A stretch of DNA of 64,000 bases from Croceivirga sp. (GTDB lineage: Bacteria; Bacteroidota; Bacteroidia; Flavobacteriales; Flavobacteriaceae): contig JANQSA010000002.1 of NCBI GenBank assembly GCA_028284285.1, positions 1-64,000 of the forward strand, given 5' to 3'. A program made the translations under genes and the position numbers. The notes under the pieces were generated by a model that was given only the letters and a program-made list of their open reading frames with translations, did no database searches and was not told the DNA's origin. Shown here in pieces: positions 9,460 through 17,920 of the stretch (the stretch's first letter is position 1; each line of letters opens with the position of its first letter).

Positions 9460-9467
9460 CAAATATA
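9460..9467 (-). promoter_or_regulatory. -7 element of the accA promoter
   Basis: Minus-strand TATATTTG, a perfect TAnnTTTG, lies about 32 bases before the accA ATG. No TTG is found at the expected distance, so only the -7 element is supported. Confidence 0.55.
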
Positions 9468-9525
9468 AAAACTTTGTTAAATTGACACCCTCATTCCGTT
9501 CAAAACAGAAAATAGGCACTACAAC

Positions 9526-10608
9526 TTACCTTTTAGCCTTTTGAAGGAGGTATATCCCTATTATTCCAAACGACACATTGGGAATTAACACCGCCAGCAA
9601 GGGCGAAAATCCGGATTGTTCCGCCAAGGTTCCAAATATCCGGTCAAAGAAAATATAGACCATCCCCAACGCAATACCCACCAATAAATTAAATCCCATA
9701 CCACCTCTACGTTTTACTGAGGAAACCGCAACCGCAATAATGGTTAAGATAAAGGCTGCAATGGGCAAAGCCCATCGTTTGTATTTCACCAAAACATAGG
9801 TATTAATATTTGCTGCACCTTTCTGCTTCTGGTCTTCAATAAACTCGTTTAACTCAAACAGGTTTTTTGTATCCGCAACATAAGAAACCGGAGTTAGATC
9901 TTCTATTTGAAAGGTGAACAAAGTGTCCAAACGTCGCTTGGTTTCCACCATCTCATACCCATCTCTAATTTTCCGTTTAGTATAGGTAGTAAGACGGTAA
10001 ACACTATCTTTTTCTACCCAACGTATATTGGCAGCAGCTATTTTAAATTTGAGTTGATCTTGCTCATCAAAATGTTCATAGGTGAAATTATACCCGATTT
10101 TTCTATTGGGATCAAAACTACTCACATAGATGAAATCATTCTCATTGAGCTGATTAAATACGTTGCTGGTTTGTCTGTTCTGCCTTCCTTTTTTAAAGTA
10201 GGTATACTCAAATTCATTATAACCGATACTTGCTGTTGGAACTATAAACTGTCCCATAAAAAAAATAAGGACAGCCACTATTGTTGCGCCTAGAAAATAA
10301 GGCCTTAAAAACCGCCAATAAGATATCCCGGAACTCAGCATAGCCACAATTTCCGTATTGCTGGCCAATTTTGAAGTAAAAAATATAATGGAGAGAAACA
10401 ATAAAATAGGCATCAACAAATTGCCTAGGACAAGGCTAAAGTTGGCGTAAAACAGGATCACCTCCTGGAGAGGAGCTTCATTATCCATAATCTTGCCTAT
10501 TTTTTCGGCAAGGCTGATCATTATCCCTATCGGGATAAAGAGCAACAGAATGCCAATAAAAGTGACGACGTATCGCTTTAAAATGTATTTATCAAGTATG
10601 GTGAGCAT
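9526..10608 (-). CDS. LptF/LptG family permease
   Basis: 360-residue inner-membrane protein of the YjgP/YjgQ family. The transmembrane half of the LptB2FG transporter extracts lipopolysaccharide from the inner membrane. Transmembrane segments lie at about 12-33, 55-75 and 100-120. A periplasmic beta-jellyroll region follows (about 130-275), then three C-terminal membrane helices. The opening TILDKYILKRYVVTF is typical. I cannot tell LptF from LptG. The start overlaps the tgt stop by one base (TGATG), implying translational coupling with tgt. Confidence 0.92.
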   Translation of the reverse strand: MLTILDKYILKRYVVTFIGILLLFIPIGIMISLAEKIGKIMDNEAPLQEVILFYANFSLVLGNLLMPILLFLSIIFFTSKLASNTEIVAMLSSGISYWRFLRPYFLGATIVAVLIFFMGQFIVPTASIGYNEFEYTYFKKGRQNRQTSNVFNQLNENDFIYVSSFDPNRKIGYNFTYEHFDEQDQLKFKIAAANIRWVEKDSVYRLTTYTKRKIRDGYEMVETKRRLDTLFTFQIEDLTPVSYVADTKNLFELNEFIEDQKQKGAANINTYVLVKYKRWALPIAAFILTIIAVAVSSVKRRGGMGFNLLVGIALGMVYIFFDRIFGTLAEQSGFSPLLAVLIPNVSFGIIGIYLLQKAKR

Positions 10609-11738
10609 CAGCGTCTATTATCCATTTGTTGTACCATCTTTGCTTTCCATGCCCCAAATTCCCCTGTAATGATCTTTTCCCGCGCCGTACGGGTTAACCA
10701 AAGATAAAACCCTAAGTTATGAATGGTAGCAATTTGTTTTCCTAAATATTCATTAGCGGCAAACAAGTGCCGTAAATACGCTTTAGAATACTCTTTATCC
10801 ACAAATGTTAGTCCCATTTCATCAATAGGCGAAAAATCATTTTCCCATTTTTTGTTCTTAATATTTATTGTACCACTGGCGGTAAACAACATGCCGTTTC
10901 TTGCGTTTCGCGTAGGCATCACACAGTCAAACATGTCTATCCCCAAAGCTATGTTCTCCAGGATGTTTATCGGAGTTCCTACACCCATAAGATATCGGGG
11001 TTTACTTTCGGGGAGAATGGAACACACCGCCTCGGTCATAGCATACATTTCTTCTGCAGGTTCACCTACGGAAAGCCCCCCAATAGCATTTCCAAAGGCG
11101 TTGGCATTGGCAATATACTCTGCAGATTGTATTCTCAGGTCCTTGAAAGTAGATCCTTGCACGATCGGAAAAAAAAGCTGTTGATTCCCATATTTCTCCG
11201 GAACTTTCTGAAGATGTGCAATGCACCTATCCAACCAGCGATGGGTAAGATGCATAGAGCGTTTAGCGTAATTGTAATCACAGGGATAAGGGGTGCACTC
11301 GTCAAAAGCCATAATAACGTCCGCTCCAATAGTGCGTTGTATTTCCATTACCCTTTCGGGAGAAAAAAAGTGAAGGGAACCGTCTATATGGGATTTGAAT
11401 TTTACGCCTTCCTCTTTTATTTTGCGGTTACCGGACAGGGAATATACCTGATAGCCTCCGCTATCCGTCAGTATATTTCTTTCCCAACCCATAAAACGAT
11501 GTAACCCCCCGGCCTGTTCCAAAATCTCCATACCTGGCCGTAGGAACAAATGATAGGTATTGCTTAGAATAATATCCGGATCAATTTCTTCCCGAAGTTC
11601 TCGTTGATGTACGCCTTTTACAGAAGCCACTGTCCCTACCGGCATAAAAATCGGGGTGGCAATTACCCCATGATCCGTTTTAAACCGTCCCGCTCGTGCT
11701 TTGCTTTGGGTATCCTTATGTTCTAGGGTAAACTCCAA
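10608..11738 (-). CDS. tgt: tRNA-guanine transglycosylase lacking the zinc cysteines
   Basis: 376-residue Tgt, which exchanges guanine-34 for preQ1 in GUN-anticodon tRNAs on the way to queuosine. DSGGYQVYSL, MAFDECTPYP (general acid/base Asp) and MFDCVMPTRNARNG (nucleophilic Asp) are intact. Where most bacterial Tgt have CxCxxC followed by a histidine, this protein reads EMGLTFVDKEYSKAYLRHL. All three cysteines are replaced, while the later ATIHNLGF histidine remains. I believe related Bacteroidota share this change. It is upstream of, and coupled to, the LptF/G gene. Confidence 0.95.
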   Translation of the reverse strand: MEFTLEHKDTQSKARAGRFKTDHGVIATPIFMPVGTVASVKGVHQRELREEIDPDIILSNTYHLFLRPGMEILEQAGGLHRFMGWERNILTDSGGYQVYSLSGNRKIKEEGVKFKSHIDGSLHFFSPERVMEIQRTIGADVIMAFDECTPYPCDYNYAKRSMHLTHRWLDRCIAHLQKVPEKYGNQQLFFPIVQGSTFKDLRIQSAEYIANANAFGNAIGGLSVGEPAEEMYAMTEAVCSILPESKPRYLMGVGTPINILENIALGIDMFDCVMPTRNARNGMLFTASGTINIKNKKWENDFSPIDEMGLTFVDKEYSKAYLRHLFAANEYLGKQIATIHNLGFYLWLTRTAREKIITGEFGAWKAKMVQQMDNRR

Positions 11739-11755
11739 CCGGAAATTTTAAAGCG

Positions 11756-11763
11756 CAAATATA
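11756..11763 (-). promoter_or_regulatory. -7 element of the tgt promoter
   Basis: Minus-strand TATATTTG about 18 bases ahead of the tgt ATG. The region 17-20 bases further upstream has no TTG, so the -33 element is weak or different. Confidence 0.5.
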
Positions 11764-11853
11764 GCCAACTACGGCAGAGGAAGGACTTAACAAAAAAATA
11801 AAGTTGACATCATCAAAAATTATTGCCCCCGTTAAAATTAATAGAGTCCAGAC

Positions 11854-11884
11854 TTGGTCGAGCCATTTAATGCCATTACTTTTG
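11854..11884 (+). promoter_or_regulatory. Transketolase promoter
   Basis: TTG at 11854-11856, a 20-base spacer and TACTTTTG at 11877-11884 match the flavobacterial consensus. The predicted start near 11890 leaves a leader of about 18 bases before the ATG at 11908. This excludes the longer upstream frame, whose TTG start would be the promoter's own -33 box. Confidence 0.65.
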
Positions 11885-11907
11885 GCACCATATCAATACA
11901 AACTACA

Positions 11908-12753
11908 ATGACGGAAATTCAAGAATTGCAGGATCTGGTGATTCAGGTCCGAAGGGATATCCTGAGGATGGTGCATAATGTAAACTCAGGGCATCCTGGA
12001 GGTTCTCTGGGTTGCACAGAATTCTTTGTAACCCTGTATAATGAAATTATGGAATTGAAGGAAGGATTTGACATGGACGGTACAGGGGAAGATATTTTTT
12101 TCCTTTCCAATGGCCATATATCCCCGGTGTTTTACAGTGTTTTGGCCCGAAAGGGATATTTCCCTCTGGAAGAGTTGAACACTTTTAGGCTCATTAATTC
12201 CAGATTGCAAGGACATCCCACCACACATGAAGGCCTTCCAGGGGTGAGGGTGGCTTCCGGATCTCTGGGCCAGGGCATGTCCGTAGCCATTGGTGCGGCA
12301 CTTGCAAAGAAATTGAACAAGGATCCTCACCTGGTATTCAGTCTTCATGGCGACGGGGAGCTTCAGGAGGGTCAAAACTGGGAAGCCATCATGTTTGCCG
12401 CTGCCCATAAAGTGGATAACCTGATTGCTACGGTAGATAGAAATGGCCAGCAAATTGACGGTCCTACCGAAAAGGTTATGCCCTTGGGCGATGTTGCTGA
12501 AAAGTTTAGTGTATTTGGTTGGAAGGTACTGCACCTTGAAAACGGGAACGACCTGCAGCAGGTTAAAGTCAAACTGGAAGAGGCTAAAAGCCATACAGGA
12601 AAAGGACAACCCGTATGTATCGTCATGAATACCGTAATGGGGCATGGGGTTGATTTTATGATGCATACCCATGCATGGCACGGGAAAGCCCCGAATGATG
12701 AACAATTGGAAACAGCATTGGCGCAAAACCCGGAAACTTTAGGGGATTATTAA
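11908..12753 (+). CDS. Transketolase, N-terminal (TPP-binding) subunit
   Basis: 281 residues forming the pyrophosphate-binding half of transketolase, which moves two-carbon units between sugar phosphates in the pentose phosphate pathway. The thiamine diphosphate motif begins GDGELQEG and continues to a VDRNGQQIDG stretch. VNSGHPGGSLG near the N-terminus and HGVDFMMHTHAWHGKAP near the end are also typical. In this lineage the enzyme is encoded as two adjacent genes; the C-terminal half begins 15 bases downstream. The start at ATG 11908 is chosen because the upstream extension runs through the promoter. Confidence 0.95.
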   Translation: MTEIQELQDLVIQVRRDILRMVHNVNSGHPGGSLGCTEFFVTLYNEIMELKEGFDMDGTGEDIFFLSNGHISPVFYSVLARKGYFPLEELNTFRLINSRLQGHPTTHEGLPGVRVASGSLGQGMSVAIGAALAKKLNKDPHLVFSLHGDGELQEGQNWEAIMFAAAHKVDNLIATVDRNGQQIDGPTEKVMPLGDVAEKFSVFGWKVLHLENGNDLQQVKVKLEEAKSHTGKGQPVCIVMNTVMGHGVDFMMHTHAWHGKAPNDEQLETALAQNPETLGDY

Positions 12754-12768
12754 TTTAGAATTGGAATC

Positions 12769-13722
12769 ATGACAAAATATACAGACCAGGGAAAACAAGA
12801 TACCCGTAGTGGATTTGGCGCGGGAATGACAGTATTAGGAAGAACCAATCCCAATGTAGTAGCCCTTTGTGCAGATTTGGTGGGTTCCCTCAAAATTCAG
12901 CCTTTTATCGATGAGCATCCGGAGCGATTTTTTCAGGTAGGTATAGCAGAGGCTAATATGATGGGGATTGCCGCCGGCTTGACCATTGGAGGTAAAATTC
13001 CTTTTGCCACAACCTTTGCCAACTTTGCCACAGGTAGGGTATATGACCAGATACGGCAATCCATTGCCTATTCCGGAAAAAACGTAAAAATCTGTGCTTC
13101 CCATGCCGGGGTGACCCTGGGAGAAGATGGGGCTACACACCAGATTTTGGAGGATATCGGCTTGATGAAAATGTTACCTGGGATGACGGTGATTAATCCT
13201 TGTGACTTTAACCAGACCAAAGCGGCTACCATTGCAATCGCTGAACATCAAGGCCCGGTCTATTTGCGATTTGGCCGCCCAAAAGTGGCGAATTTTACGC
13301 CGGCGGACCAAAACTTTGAAATTGGGAAGGCACTCATGCTTCATAAGGGTTCGGATGTGACCATTGTAGCCACAGGGCATTTAGTGTGGCAATCCCTTTT
13401 AGCCGCTGAAAATCTTGAAAATCAAGGGGTTTCTTGTGAAGTAATTAATATGCATACCATAAAGCCTTTGGACGAAGCAGCGCTCCTGGCTTCCGTACGA
13501 AAAACCGGATGCATTGTTACTGCAGAAGAGCATAACTATCTGGGGGGACTGGGAGAAAGCGTGGCACGTACGCTGTCACTTCACCAGCCAACACCTCAGG
13601 AATTTGTGGCCACCCAGGATACTTTCGGTGAAAGCGGTACCCCTGAGTTACTCATGGAAAAATACGGGCTTAACAATAAAGCTATTGAGGCTGCCGTTTT
13701 AAAAGTGTTGAAAAGAAAATAA
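12769..13722 (+). CDS. Transketolase, C-terminal (pyrimidine-binding) subunit
   Basis: 317 residues carrying the pyrimidine-binding and C-terminal domains of transketolase. The N-terminal part shows GIAEANMMGIAAGLTIGGK, containing the glutamate that activates the TPP aminopyrimidine. The C-terminal regulatory-like domain has VTAEEHNYLGGLGESVA. It must pair with the product of 11908-12753 to form an active site. The two genes are separated by 15 bases and run in the same direction. A weak hairpin (GGTATC/GATACC, 13728-13745) follows the stop. Confidence 0.95.
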   Translation: MTKYTDQGKQDTRSGFGAGMTVLGRTNPNVVALCADLVGSLKIQPFIDEHPERFFQVGIAEANMMGIAAGLTIGGKIPFATTFANFATGRVYDQIRQSIAYSGKNVKICASHAGVTLGEDGATHQILEDIGLMKMLPGMTVINPCDFNQTKAATIAIAEHQGPVYLRFGRPKVANFTPADQNFEIGKALMLHKGSDVTIVATGHLVWQSLLAAENLENQGVSCEVINMHTIKPLDEAALLASVRKTGCIVTAEEHNYLGGLGESVARTLSLHQPTPQEFVATQDTFGESGTPELLMEKYGLNNKAIEAAVLKVLKRK

Positions 13723-13776
13723 GCTTTGGTATCGTCTTTGATACCCTTTCAACACATATAATAAACAGAACACATT

Positions 13777-14364
13777 ATGAAAAAAACACTTTTATTGGTG
13801 TCCGCAGTTCTAATGGGCACAGGTCTTTTCGCCCAAACAGGCCCTGGATTTGGTATTAAAGCGGGACTTAACTACAACGGTAATGGGGATTATTTCAATT
13901 CTGCAGAACAAGCTTTTGAGAATCCCGATAGAAATGCCGGCTTCCATGTGGGTTTTTGGGGTAAAATCGGAAATCGAATTTATTTTAGACCGGAACTTGT
14001 GTATACCAGTACGTCTTCCGGCTATGACGAAGGGGATCTAAAAATCAAAAAATTAGATGCGCCTATGCTTTTGGGTGCAAAAGTAATTGGGCCACTACAT
14101 GTTTTTGCCGGGCCTTCCTTTCAATTCCTATTGGATACGGAGTTTGACGGTACCACTTTTGATGACGTGGACAACGATCTTACCGTAGGGTTAAATATAG
14201 GCGCCGGGGTGAATTTAGGAAAGTTTGGTATTGACCTCCGATACGAGAGAGGGTTCTCGGAAAATGAAGTAAACTTTATTAATTCTAATATCACTAATCT
14301 AACAGGTGATAGAGTGGATACCCGGCCGGATCAATTAATTCTGAGTTTTAGTCTACGACTATAA
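13777..14364 (+). CDS. Outer membrane beta-barrel protein, PorT-like
   Basis: 195 residues with a signal peptide (about 1-20, ending FAQ) followed by alternating strands: GFGIKAGLNYNG, NAGFHVGFWGKIG, RIYFRPELVYTST, PMLLGAKVIGPLHVFAGPS, GLNIGAGVNLGKFGIDLRYE. The protein ends in an aromatic/hydrophobic beta-signal (LSFSLRL). This fits the small outer-membrane barrel family (PF13568, PorT type) common in Bacteroidota. The specific role is unknown. It is a single gene with a good terminator at 14392. Confidence 0.88.
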   Translation: MKKTLLLVSAVLMGTGLFAQTGPGFGIKAGLNYNGNGDYFNSAEQAFENPDRNAGFHVGFWGKIGNRIYFRPELVYTSTSSGYDEGDLKIKKLDAPMLLGAKVIGPLHVFAGPSFQFLLDTEFDGTTFDDVDNDLTVGLNIGAGVNLGKFGIDLRYERGFSENEVNFINSNITNLTGDRVDTRPDQLILSFSLRL

Positions 14365-14391
14365 GAAAAGTACTTTAAACGAATATAAACT

Positions 14392-14417
14392 TCCCGGGTA
14401 ACTCCGGGATTTTTTTA
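14392..14417 (+). terminator. Intrinsic terminator after the barrel gene
   Basis: Six-bp stem TCCCGG/CCGGGA with a GTAACT loop (14392-14409) followed by eight T in a row. It separates the barrel gene from the convergent lipoprotein gene that ends at 14419. Confidence 0.88.
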
Positions 14418-14418
14418 T

Positions 14419-15372
14419 TTAACTATCCGGGTCAAGATAATCAGGGATACCATCCCCGTCCGTATCGGGGAACGTAATGTTTCCGTTTTCATCAATGATG
14501 ATCTCTTCCGCTGTGGGGATACCATCCCCATCATCATCTATATCCAAAAAATTGGGAGCTGGGAGAATAAAGTTCTCTTCCTCGAATTGAGCATCTGTAT
14601 TGTCATCAAACAAGAAATTATTGTCATTCAAATCTTCTTGTATATTAGGTATACCGTCGCCATCACTGTCGGTATTTTCAATTGTCAATCCATTTTCAAA
14701 AGTAAAAACCAAAGGGGCATAAAGTGGTATAAGGGGTGTTCGTGGACTATTGAAAAAACCTAAACCTGAAGGGATAACCATCAATCCAATCCCGCTATCC
14801 GTAATTTCCGTAGTCCCGTCAGGATTTATTACAATATTTTCCCGAGTTCCGGAGTTCGTCTGTGCAATGGTATTGGCATATCCTCTGGGTTCAGCCGGTA
14901 ATAATTCCCAGGTAAAATCGGAAACAGCATCAAAAACAGCGCCATTCAGGAGTGAACCTTCAAATTTCGTCAATACGGAATCCCCGACAGTTGGACGTAC
15001 ACCCTGACCCTCCCGAACTTCAAGATAATAATAGGTGTGGGGTATATTTTCCTCTCCTGTGTCAATTCCTAAATCAGTCGAGGACACCTCGATCGTAGCA
15101 GAAGAAACCTGCTCCGCCAGTGGAACTTTATCCAAATTTTCTCCAGCTATCGTATCAATAACTATTTTAAAATCAAAATCAGGGGCAACGGGTTCTTGAA
15201 AGTCTTCGTAATTGTAAAAATGAGTATCTAAGAATTCCTGGATCTCTGCATCATTTTCAAGGACAACTTCAGCCAGTAATCTTGGGGGCGTAAGTTGGAC
15301 TCCCCCATTATCATCATCCCCGCATGCCTGCAATATTGTTATCACCGATACCGCGGCCAAAACCTTCTTCAT
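14419..15372 (-). CDS. FKBP-type peptidyl-prolyl isomerase lipoprotein with calcium-type repeats
   Basis: 317 residues. The lipoprotein signal ends at ...ITILQAC (C17), followed by an acidic DDDN stretch suited to surface display. An FKBP-like domain lies at about 110-230: YYLEVREGQGVRPTVGDSV, then GSLLNGAVFDA, then LMVIPSGLGFFNS. The C-terminal third has three DSDGDGIP/DDDGDGIP-type repeats, the thrombospondin-3-like calcium-binding motif, ending DTDGDGIPDYLDPDS. FKBP enzymes catalyse proline isomerisation; several usual active-site aromatics are not obvious, so activity is uncertain. It is a stand-alone gene. Confidence 0.85.
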   Translation of the reverse strand: MKKVLAAVSVITILQACGDDDNGGVQLTPPRLLAEVVLENDAEIQEFLDTHFYNYEDFQEPVAPDFDFKIVIDTIAGENLDKVPLAEQVSSATIEVSSTDLGIDTGEENIPHTYYYLEVREGQGVRPTVGDSVLTKFEGSLLNGAVFDAVSDFTWELLPAEPRGYANTIAQTNSGTRENIVINPDGTTEITDSGIGLMVIPSGLGFFNSPRTPLIPLYAPLVFTFENGLTIENTDSDGDGIPNIQEDLNDNNFLFDDNTDAQFEEENFILPAPNFLDIDDDGDGIPTAEEIIIDENGNITFPDTDGDGIPDYLDPDS

Positions 15373-15601
15373 ATGTAAACTTGGATTAGCATTCGGTGGC
15401 GCAAGATACGATTTTCAGCTTTTAAGGCTTTCTTATTAACATTTTTTGATTTACATGTGAAATTGCAAACCGTGTATGTAAAGTTAATGTAATCTTTTTC
15501 TTTGATATGCTACAGAAATACGAGTTAAAGTATGACGAAAATCAGTATAAACAGAGGTGAATACTTTTAGTTTTAACTCCGAAAATTCTAAACACATAAA
15601 C

Positions 15602-16405
15602 ATGAAAAAAACCTTAATCACATTCCTGATCGTCCTTTTGGTTTCCTGTTCCACTGAACAGGACAAACACTTAGAAGATAGTCTATTTGAGGATAGTCTA
15701 GCTATTGAGAATGTCAACTATATCCTTGACGGAAAAACACTAAAAGTAGATTTCCTGGTCTCAGAAGACGATGAATTGATCGTTGTAGAAAATGAAAGTT
15801 CAGTACTAGTTGAACGTTTTATTTCGGAGCATGAAAACTATATCGAATATCATATTGATGAAGCAAATATCGTATTGCTTCGCGATGATTTAGAGCTAGA
15901 TAATTATTTAAAAGCAATTAGGAATCCTTTAAAAACTAGTGAGAACTTTTCTTCCAGATCCTCAACCGATCCTTATCAGCGCTGGCATCTGGAGTTGTAC
16001 TATAAATGCTGTTATGATGATAGGGGATACTTTGATTGGATATCAGCATGTGATGAGGTGATTGGTTTTCCATGTGCGGATGGACAAGAAGTGGCGAGGC
16101 TAAAGGATTTTAAAAATGCTACACTTTGGTCGTCCTTAGGGAGCTTTCAGGGATGTGCCACTTACGCTTGTATTGCCCAAGACAGGATATATCCCTTCGG
16201 CGATCCAGACAACCAACTTGAATCGGTACTTGTCCGGAATGTTTTTGCCAGATTTTATGAGCATACAAATTATGGTGGTAAGAGTATTGTACTTGATGCA
16301 CGGGGCGGACAGGAAAAAGGTCATAGAAAGTTAAGACAAGTTAAAGATGGTCTTTTTGGAAGAGGTTGGAAGGATAGGATCAGTTCCATATTGCTTTCTA
16401 ATTAA
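15602..16405 (+). CDS. Lipoprotein with a C-terminal beta/gamma-crystallin-like motif
   Basis: 267 residues starting MKKTLITFLIVLLVSC, a lipoprotein signal with C16 as lipidation site. The central part (about 80-215) has several cysteines (YYKCCYDD, ISACDEVIGFPC, GCATYAC) and no domain I recognise. The last 55 residues read like one Greek-key crystallin unit: ARFYEHTNYGGKSIVL followed by WKDRISSILL. The DRISS segment corresponds to the (N/D)(N/D)xxSS calcium-binding motif. This points to an extracytoplasmic protein that may bind calcium. The start at 15602 is chosen over 15557 because it gives a clean signal peptide. Confidence 0.75.
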   Translation: MKKTLITFLIVLLVSCSTEQDKHLEDSLFEDSLAIENVNYILDGKTLKVDFLVSEDDELIVVENESSVLVERFISEHENYIEYHIDEANIVLLRDDLELDNYLKAIRNPLKTSENFSSRSSTDPYQRWHLELYYKCCYDDRGYFDWISACDEVIGFPCADGQEVARLKDFKNATLWSSLGSFQGCATYACIAQDRIYPFGDPDNQLESVLVRNVFARFYEHTNYGGKSIVLDARGGQEKGHRKLRQVKDGLFGRGWKDRISSILLSN

Positions 16406-16428
16406 GTCAAAAAAAAGTTTTAATATTA

Positions 16429-16453
16429 AGCCCTAATTCCTAGGGCTTTTTTT
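16429..16453 (+). terminator. Intrinsic terminator abutting the next start codon
   Basis: Seven-bp stem AGCCCTA/TAGGGCT with an ATTCC loop (16429-16447) and a run of seven T ending at 16453. The ATG of the S4-domain gene is the very next base. It ends the lipoprotein transcript and leaves no room for a promoter or ribosome-binding region between the two genes. Confidence 0.9.
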
Positions 16454-16849
16454 ATGCGTGTCGATAAATTTCTCTGGTGCATTCGATACTTCAAAACAAG
16501 AAGCCTTGCTACGGCTGCGATAAAAAAGGGTCAGGTAAAGGTGAATGATGATGTTGTGAAACCCTCCAGGGAAGTTTTCCCTCAGGATAAACTGCAGCTT
16601 CGAAAAAATCAGATTGACTACCAACTGATCATTTTAGACATTCCGGAAAGCAGGGTGGGCGCAAAACTTGTGGATCTGTATCGAAAGGATATTACCCCAA
16701 AGGAAGCCTTTGAGCATAATGAACTTTTGCAATATGCGAAGAAACACTATAGAAAAAAAGGTGCCGGACGTCCCACAAAAAAGGATAGAAGGGATATTGA
16801 TGATTACCTTTTTGAAACAGATGAAGAAAAGAAAGGTGCAGAAGATTAA
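16454..16849 (+). CDS. S4-domain RNA-binding protein, Hsp15 family
   Basis: 131 residues with an N-terminal S4 RNA-binding fold (about 1-60): MRVDKFLWCIRYFKTRSLA, then IKKGQVKVNDDVVKPS. A basic tail rich in KK/RR and an acidic end follow. Relatives of E. coli Hsp15 bind stalled 50S subunits carrying nascent chains. The opening residues are the family N-terminus, so the start at 16454 is secure even though it follows a terminator T-run directly. A phosphoribosyltransferase gene follows 19 bases later. Confidence 0.9.
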   Translation: MRVDKFLWCIRYFKTRSLATAAIKKGQVKVNDDVVKPSREVFPQDKLQLRKNQIDYQLIILDIPESRVGAKLVDLYRKDITPKEAFEHNELLQYAKKHYRKKGAGRPTKKDRRDIDDYLFETDEEKKGAED

Positions 16850-16868
16850 CTAATTTTAAGTAAAAAAG

Positions 16869-17366
16869 ATGACCAATCGGATTCTGGAACATAATAAGAT
16901 TCAACACAAGATTAAACGGATGGCCTATCAGATTTATGAAGCCAATGTTGAAGAAAACGAAATTATAATTGCAGGTATCGCAGGGGGAGGGGAGTTATTT
17001 GCCAAAGAAATTGCCAAGGTTTTACAGGAAATCACATCTGCGACCATTGTATTTTGCCAGGTAAACATGGACAAAAGCAACCCCCTGACAAGCGGAGTTA
17101 CCACTTCTCTTCCGGCGAAAGCATACGAAAACAAATCTGTGGTCCTTGTGGATGATGTATTAAATTCCGGTACTACCCTGATTTATGGGGTGCATCACTT
17201 TTTGAAAACACCCTTGAAGCAACTTAAGACAGCGGTTTTAGTCAATCGCAACCACAAAAAGTATCCCGTAAAGGCAGACTACAAGGGCATATCGCTATCC
17301 ACTTCCTTACATGAGCATATTCGTGTGGCGTTTACGGCAAAAAATTACGGGGTATATCTAGAGTAA
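16869..17366 (+). CDS. Phosphoribosyltransferase (PyrR-like)
   Basis: 165-residue type I phosphoribosyltransferase. The PRPP-binding loop VVLVDDVLNSGTTL lies at 91-104 and an IAGIAGGGELFA PPi-loop at about 34-45. The overall arrangement resembles PyrR, the pyrimidine attenuator/uracil phosphoribosyltransferase, but no pyr genes are nearby and substrate cannot be assigned. It is closely spaced after the S4-domain gene and its last 9 bases overlap the convergent shikimate kinase gene. Confidence 0.85.
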   Translation: MTNRILEHNKIQHKIKRMAYQIYEANVEENEIIIAGIAGGGELFAKEIAKVLQEITSATIVFCQVNMDKSNPLTSGVTTSLPAKAYENKSVVLVDDVLNSGTTLIYGVHHFLKTPLKQLKTAVLVNRNHKKYPVKADYKGISLSTSLHEHIRVAFTAKNYGVYLE

Positions 17367-17870
17367 GCTTTGTATCTCTTCGCTCACTTGCTCCAGGCTT
17401 TTATAGTTACCTTCAATAGTAAAACCGGCCATGGCATAAAACGGTGCTCTTTCAAATAGATGCTTGCCAATGAATTCCGGGAGTTGTTCGTCCGGGATAT
17501 TAGCTACTAAAGGTCTGCGTGTTTTCCCGGATAGTATGCGCTCCGCCAAACTTCCTATGGACCATTTCAAATAAAAAGAATACGGTGTACGTTCTTTTAT
17601 GAGTTGCATATTATTCCCGTAACAAGGTGTCCCCCCCCCTAACGATAGTACCATCCCGGTATTCTTATCCAGAATATTTTGCAAAACCTCCATTTCCTTT
17701 TTTCGAAAAAAGAGCTCTCCCTTTTTTTCAAAAATCGCTGGAATCGTGCTTTCCATTGCCTTTTCAATTGCGTGGTCCAGGTCAATAAATTCAAGATCCA
17801 AAGCTTTAGCCAGTACTTTCCCTACGGCAGTCTTTCCGCTACACATATAGCCCAACAATACTATCTTCAT
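17358..17870 (-). CDS. aroK: Shikimate kinase
   Basis: 170 residues, normal for AroK. It phosphorylates shikimate at the 3-hydroxyl using ATP in the chorismate pathway. Visible are Walker A GYMCSGKT (7-14), the shikimate-binding FIDLDHAIE segment, the FRKKE arginine, LSLGGGTPCYGN and the lid SGKTRRPLV. It is convergent with the phosphoribosyltransferase gene (9-base overlap) and divergent from tRNA-Lys. Confidence 0.97.
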   Translation of the reverse strand: MKIVLLGYMCSGKTAVGKVLAKALDLEFIDLDHAIEKAMESTIPAIFEKKGELFFRKKEMEVLQNILDKNTGMVLSLGGGTPCYGNNMQLIKERTPYSFYLKWSIGSLAERILSGKTRRPLVANIPDEQLPEFIGKHLFERAPFYAMAGFTIEGNYKSLEQVSEEIQSLL

Positions 17871-17920
17871 ACCTACAAATAACGCAATAATTAAAAACTC
17901 AAATTTATCACTATTTGCTG

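Noticed and set aside
11986-12726. 246-codon minus-strand open frame over the transketolase N-subunit
   Set aside because: Long but wholly antisense to a certain transketolase gene, cysteine- and histidine-rich like other shadows.
16869-17366. PyrR attenuation regulator of pyrimidine genes
   Set aside because: PRPP motif and length fit, but there are no pyr genes or leader hairpins around it, so only a general phosphoribosyltransferase call is made.
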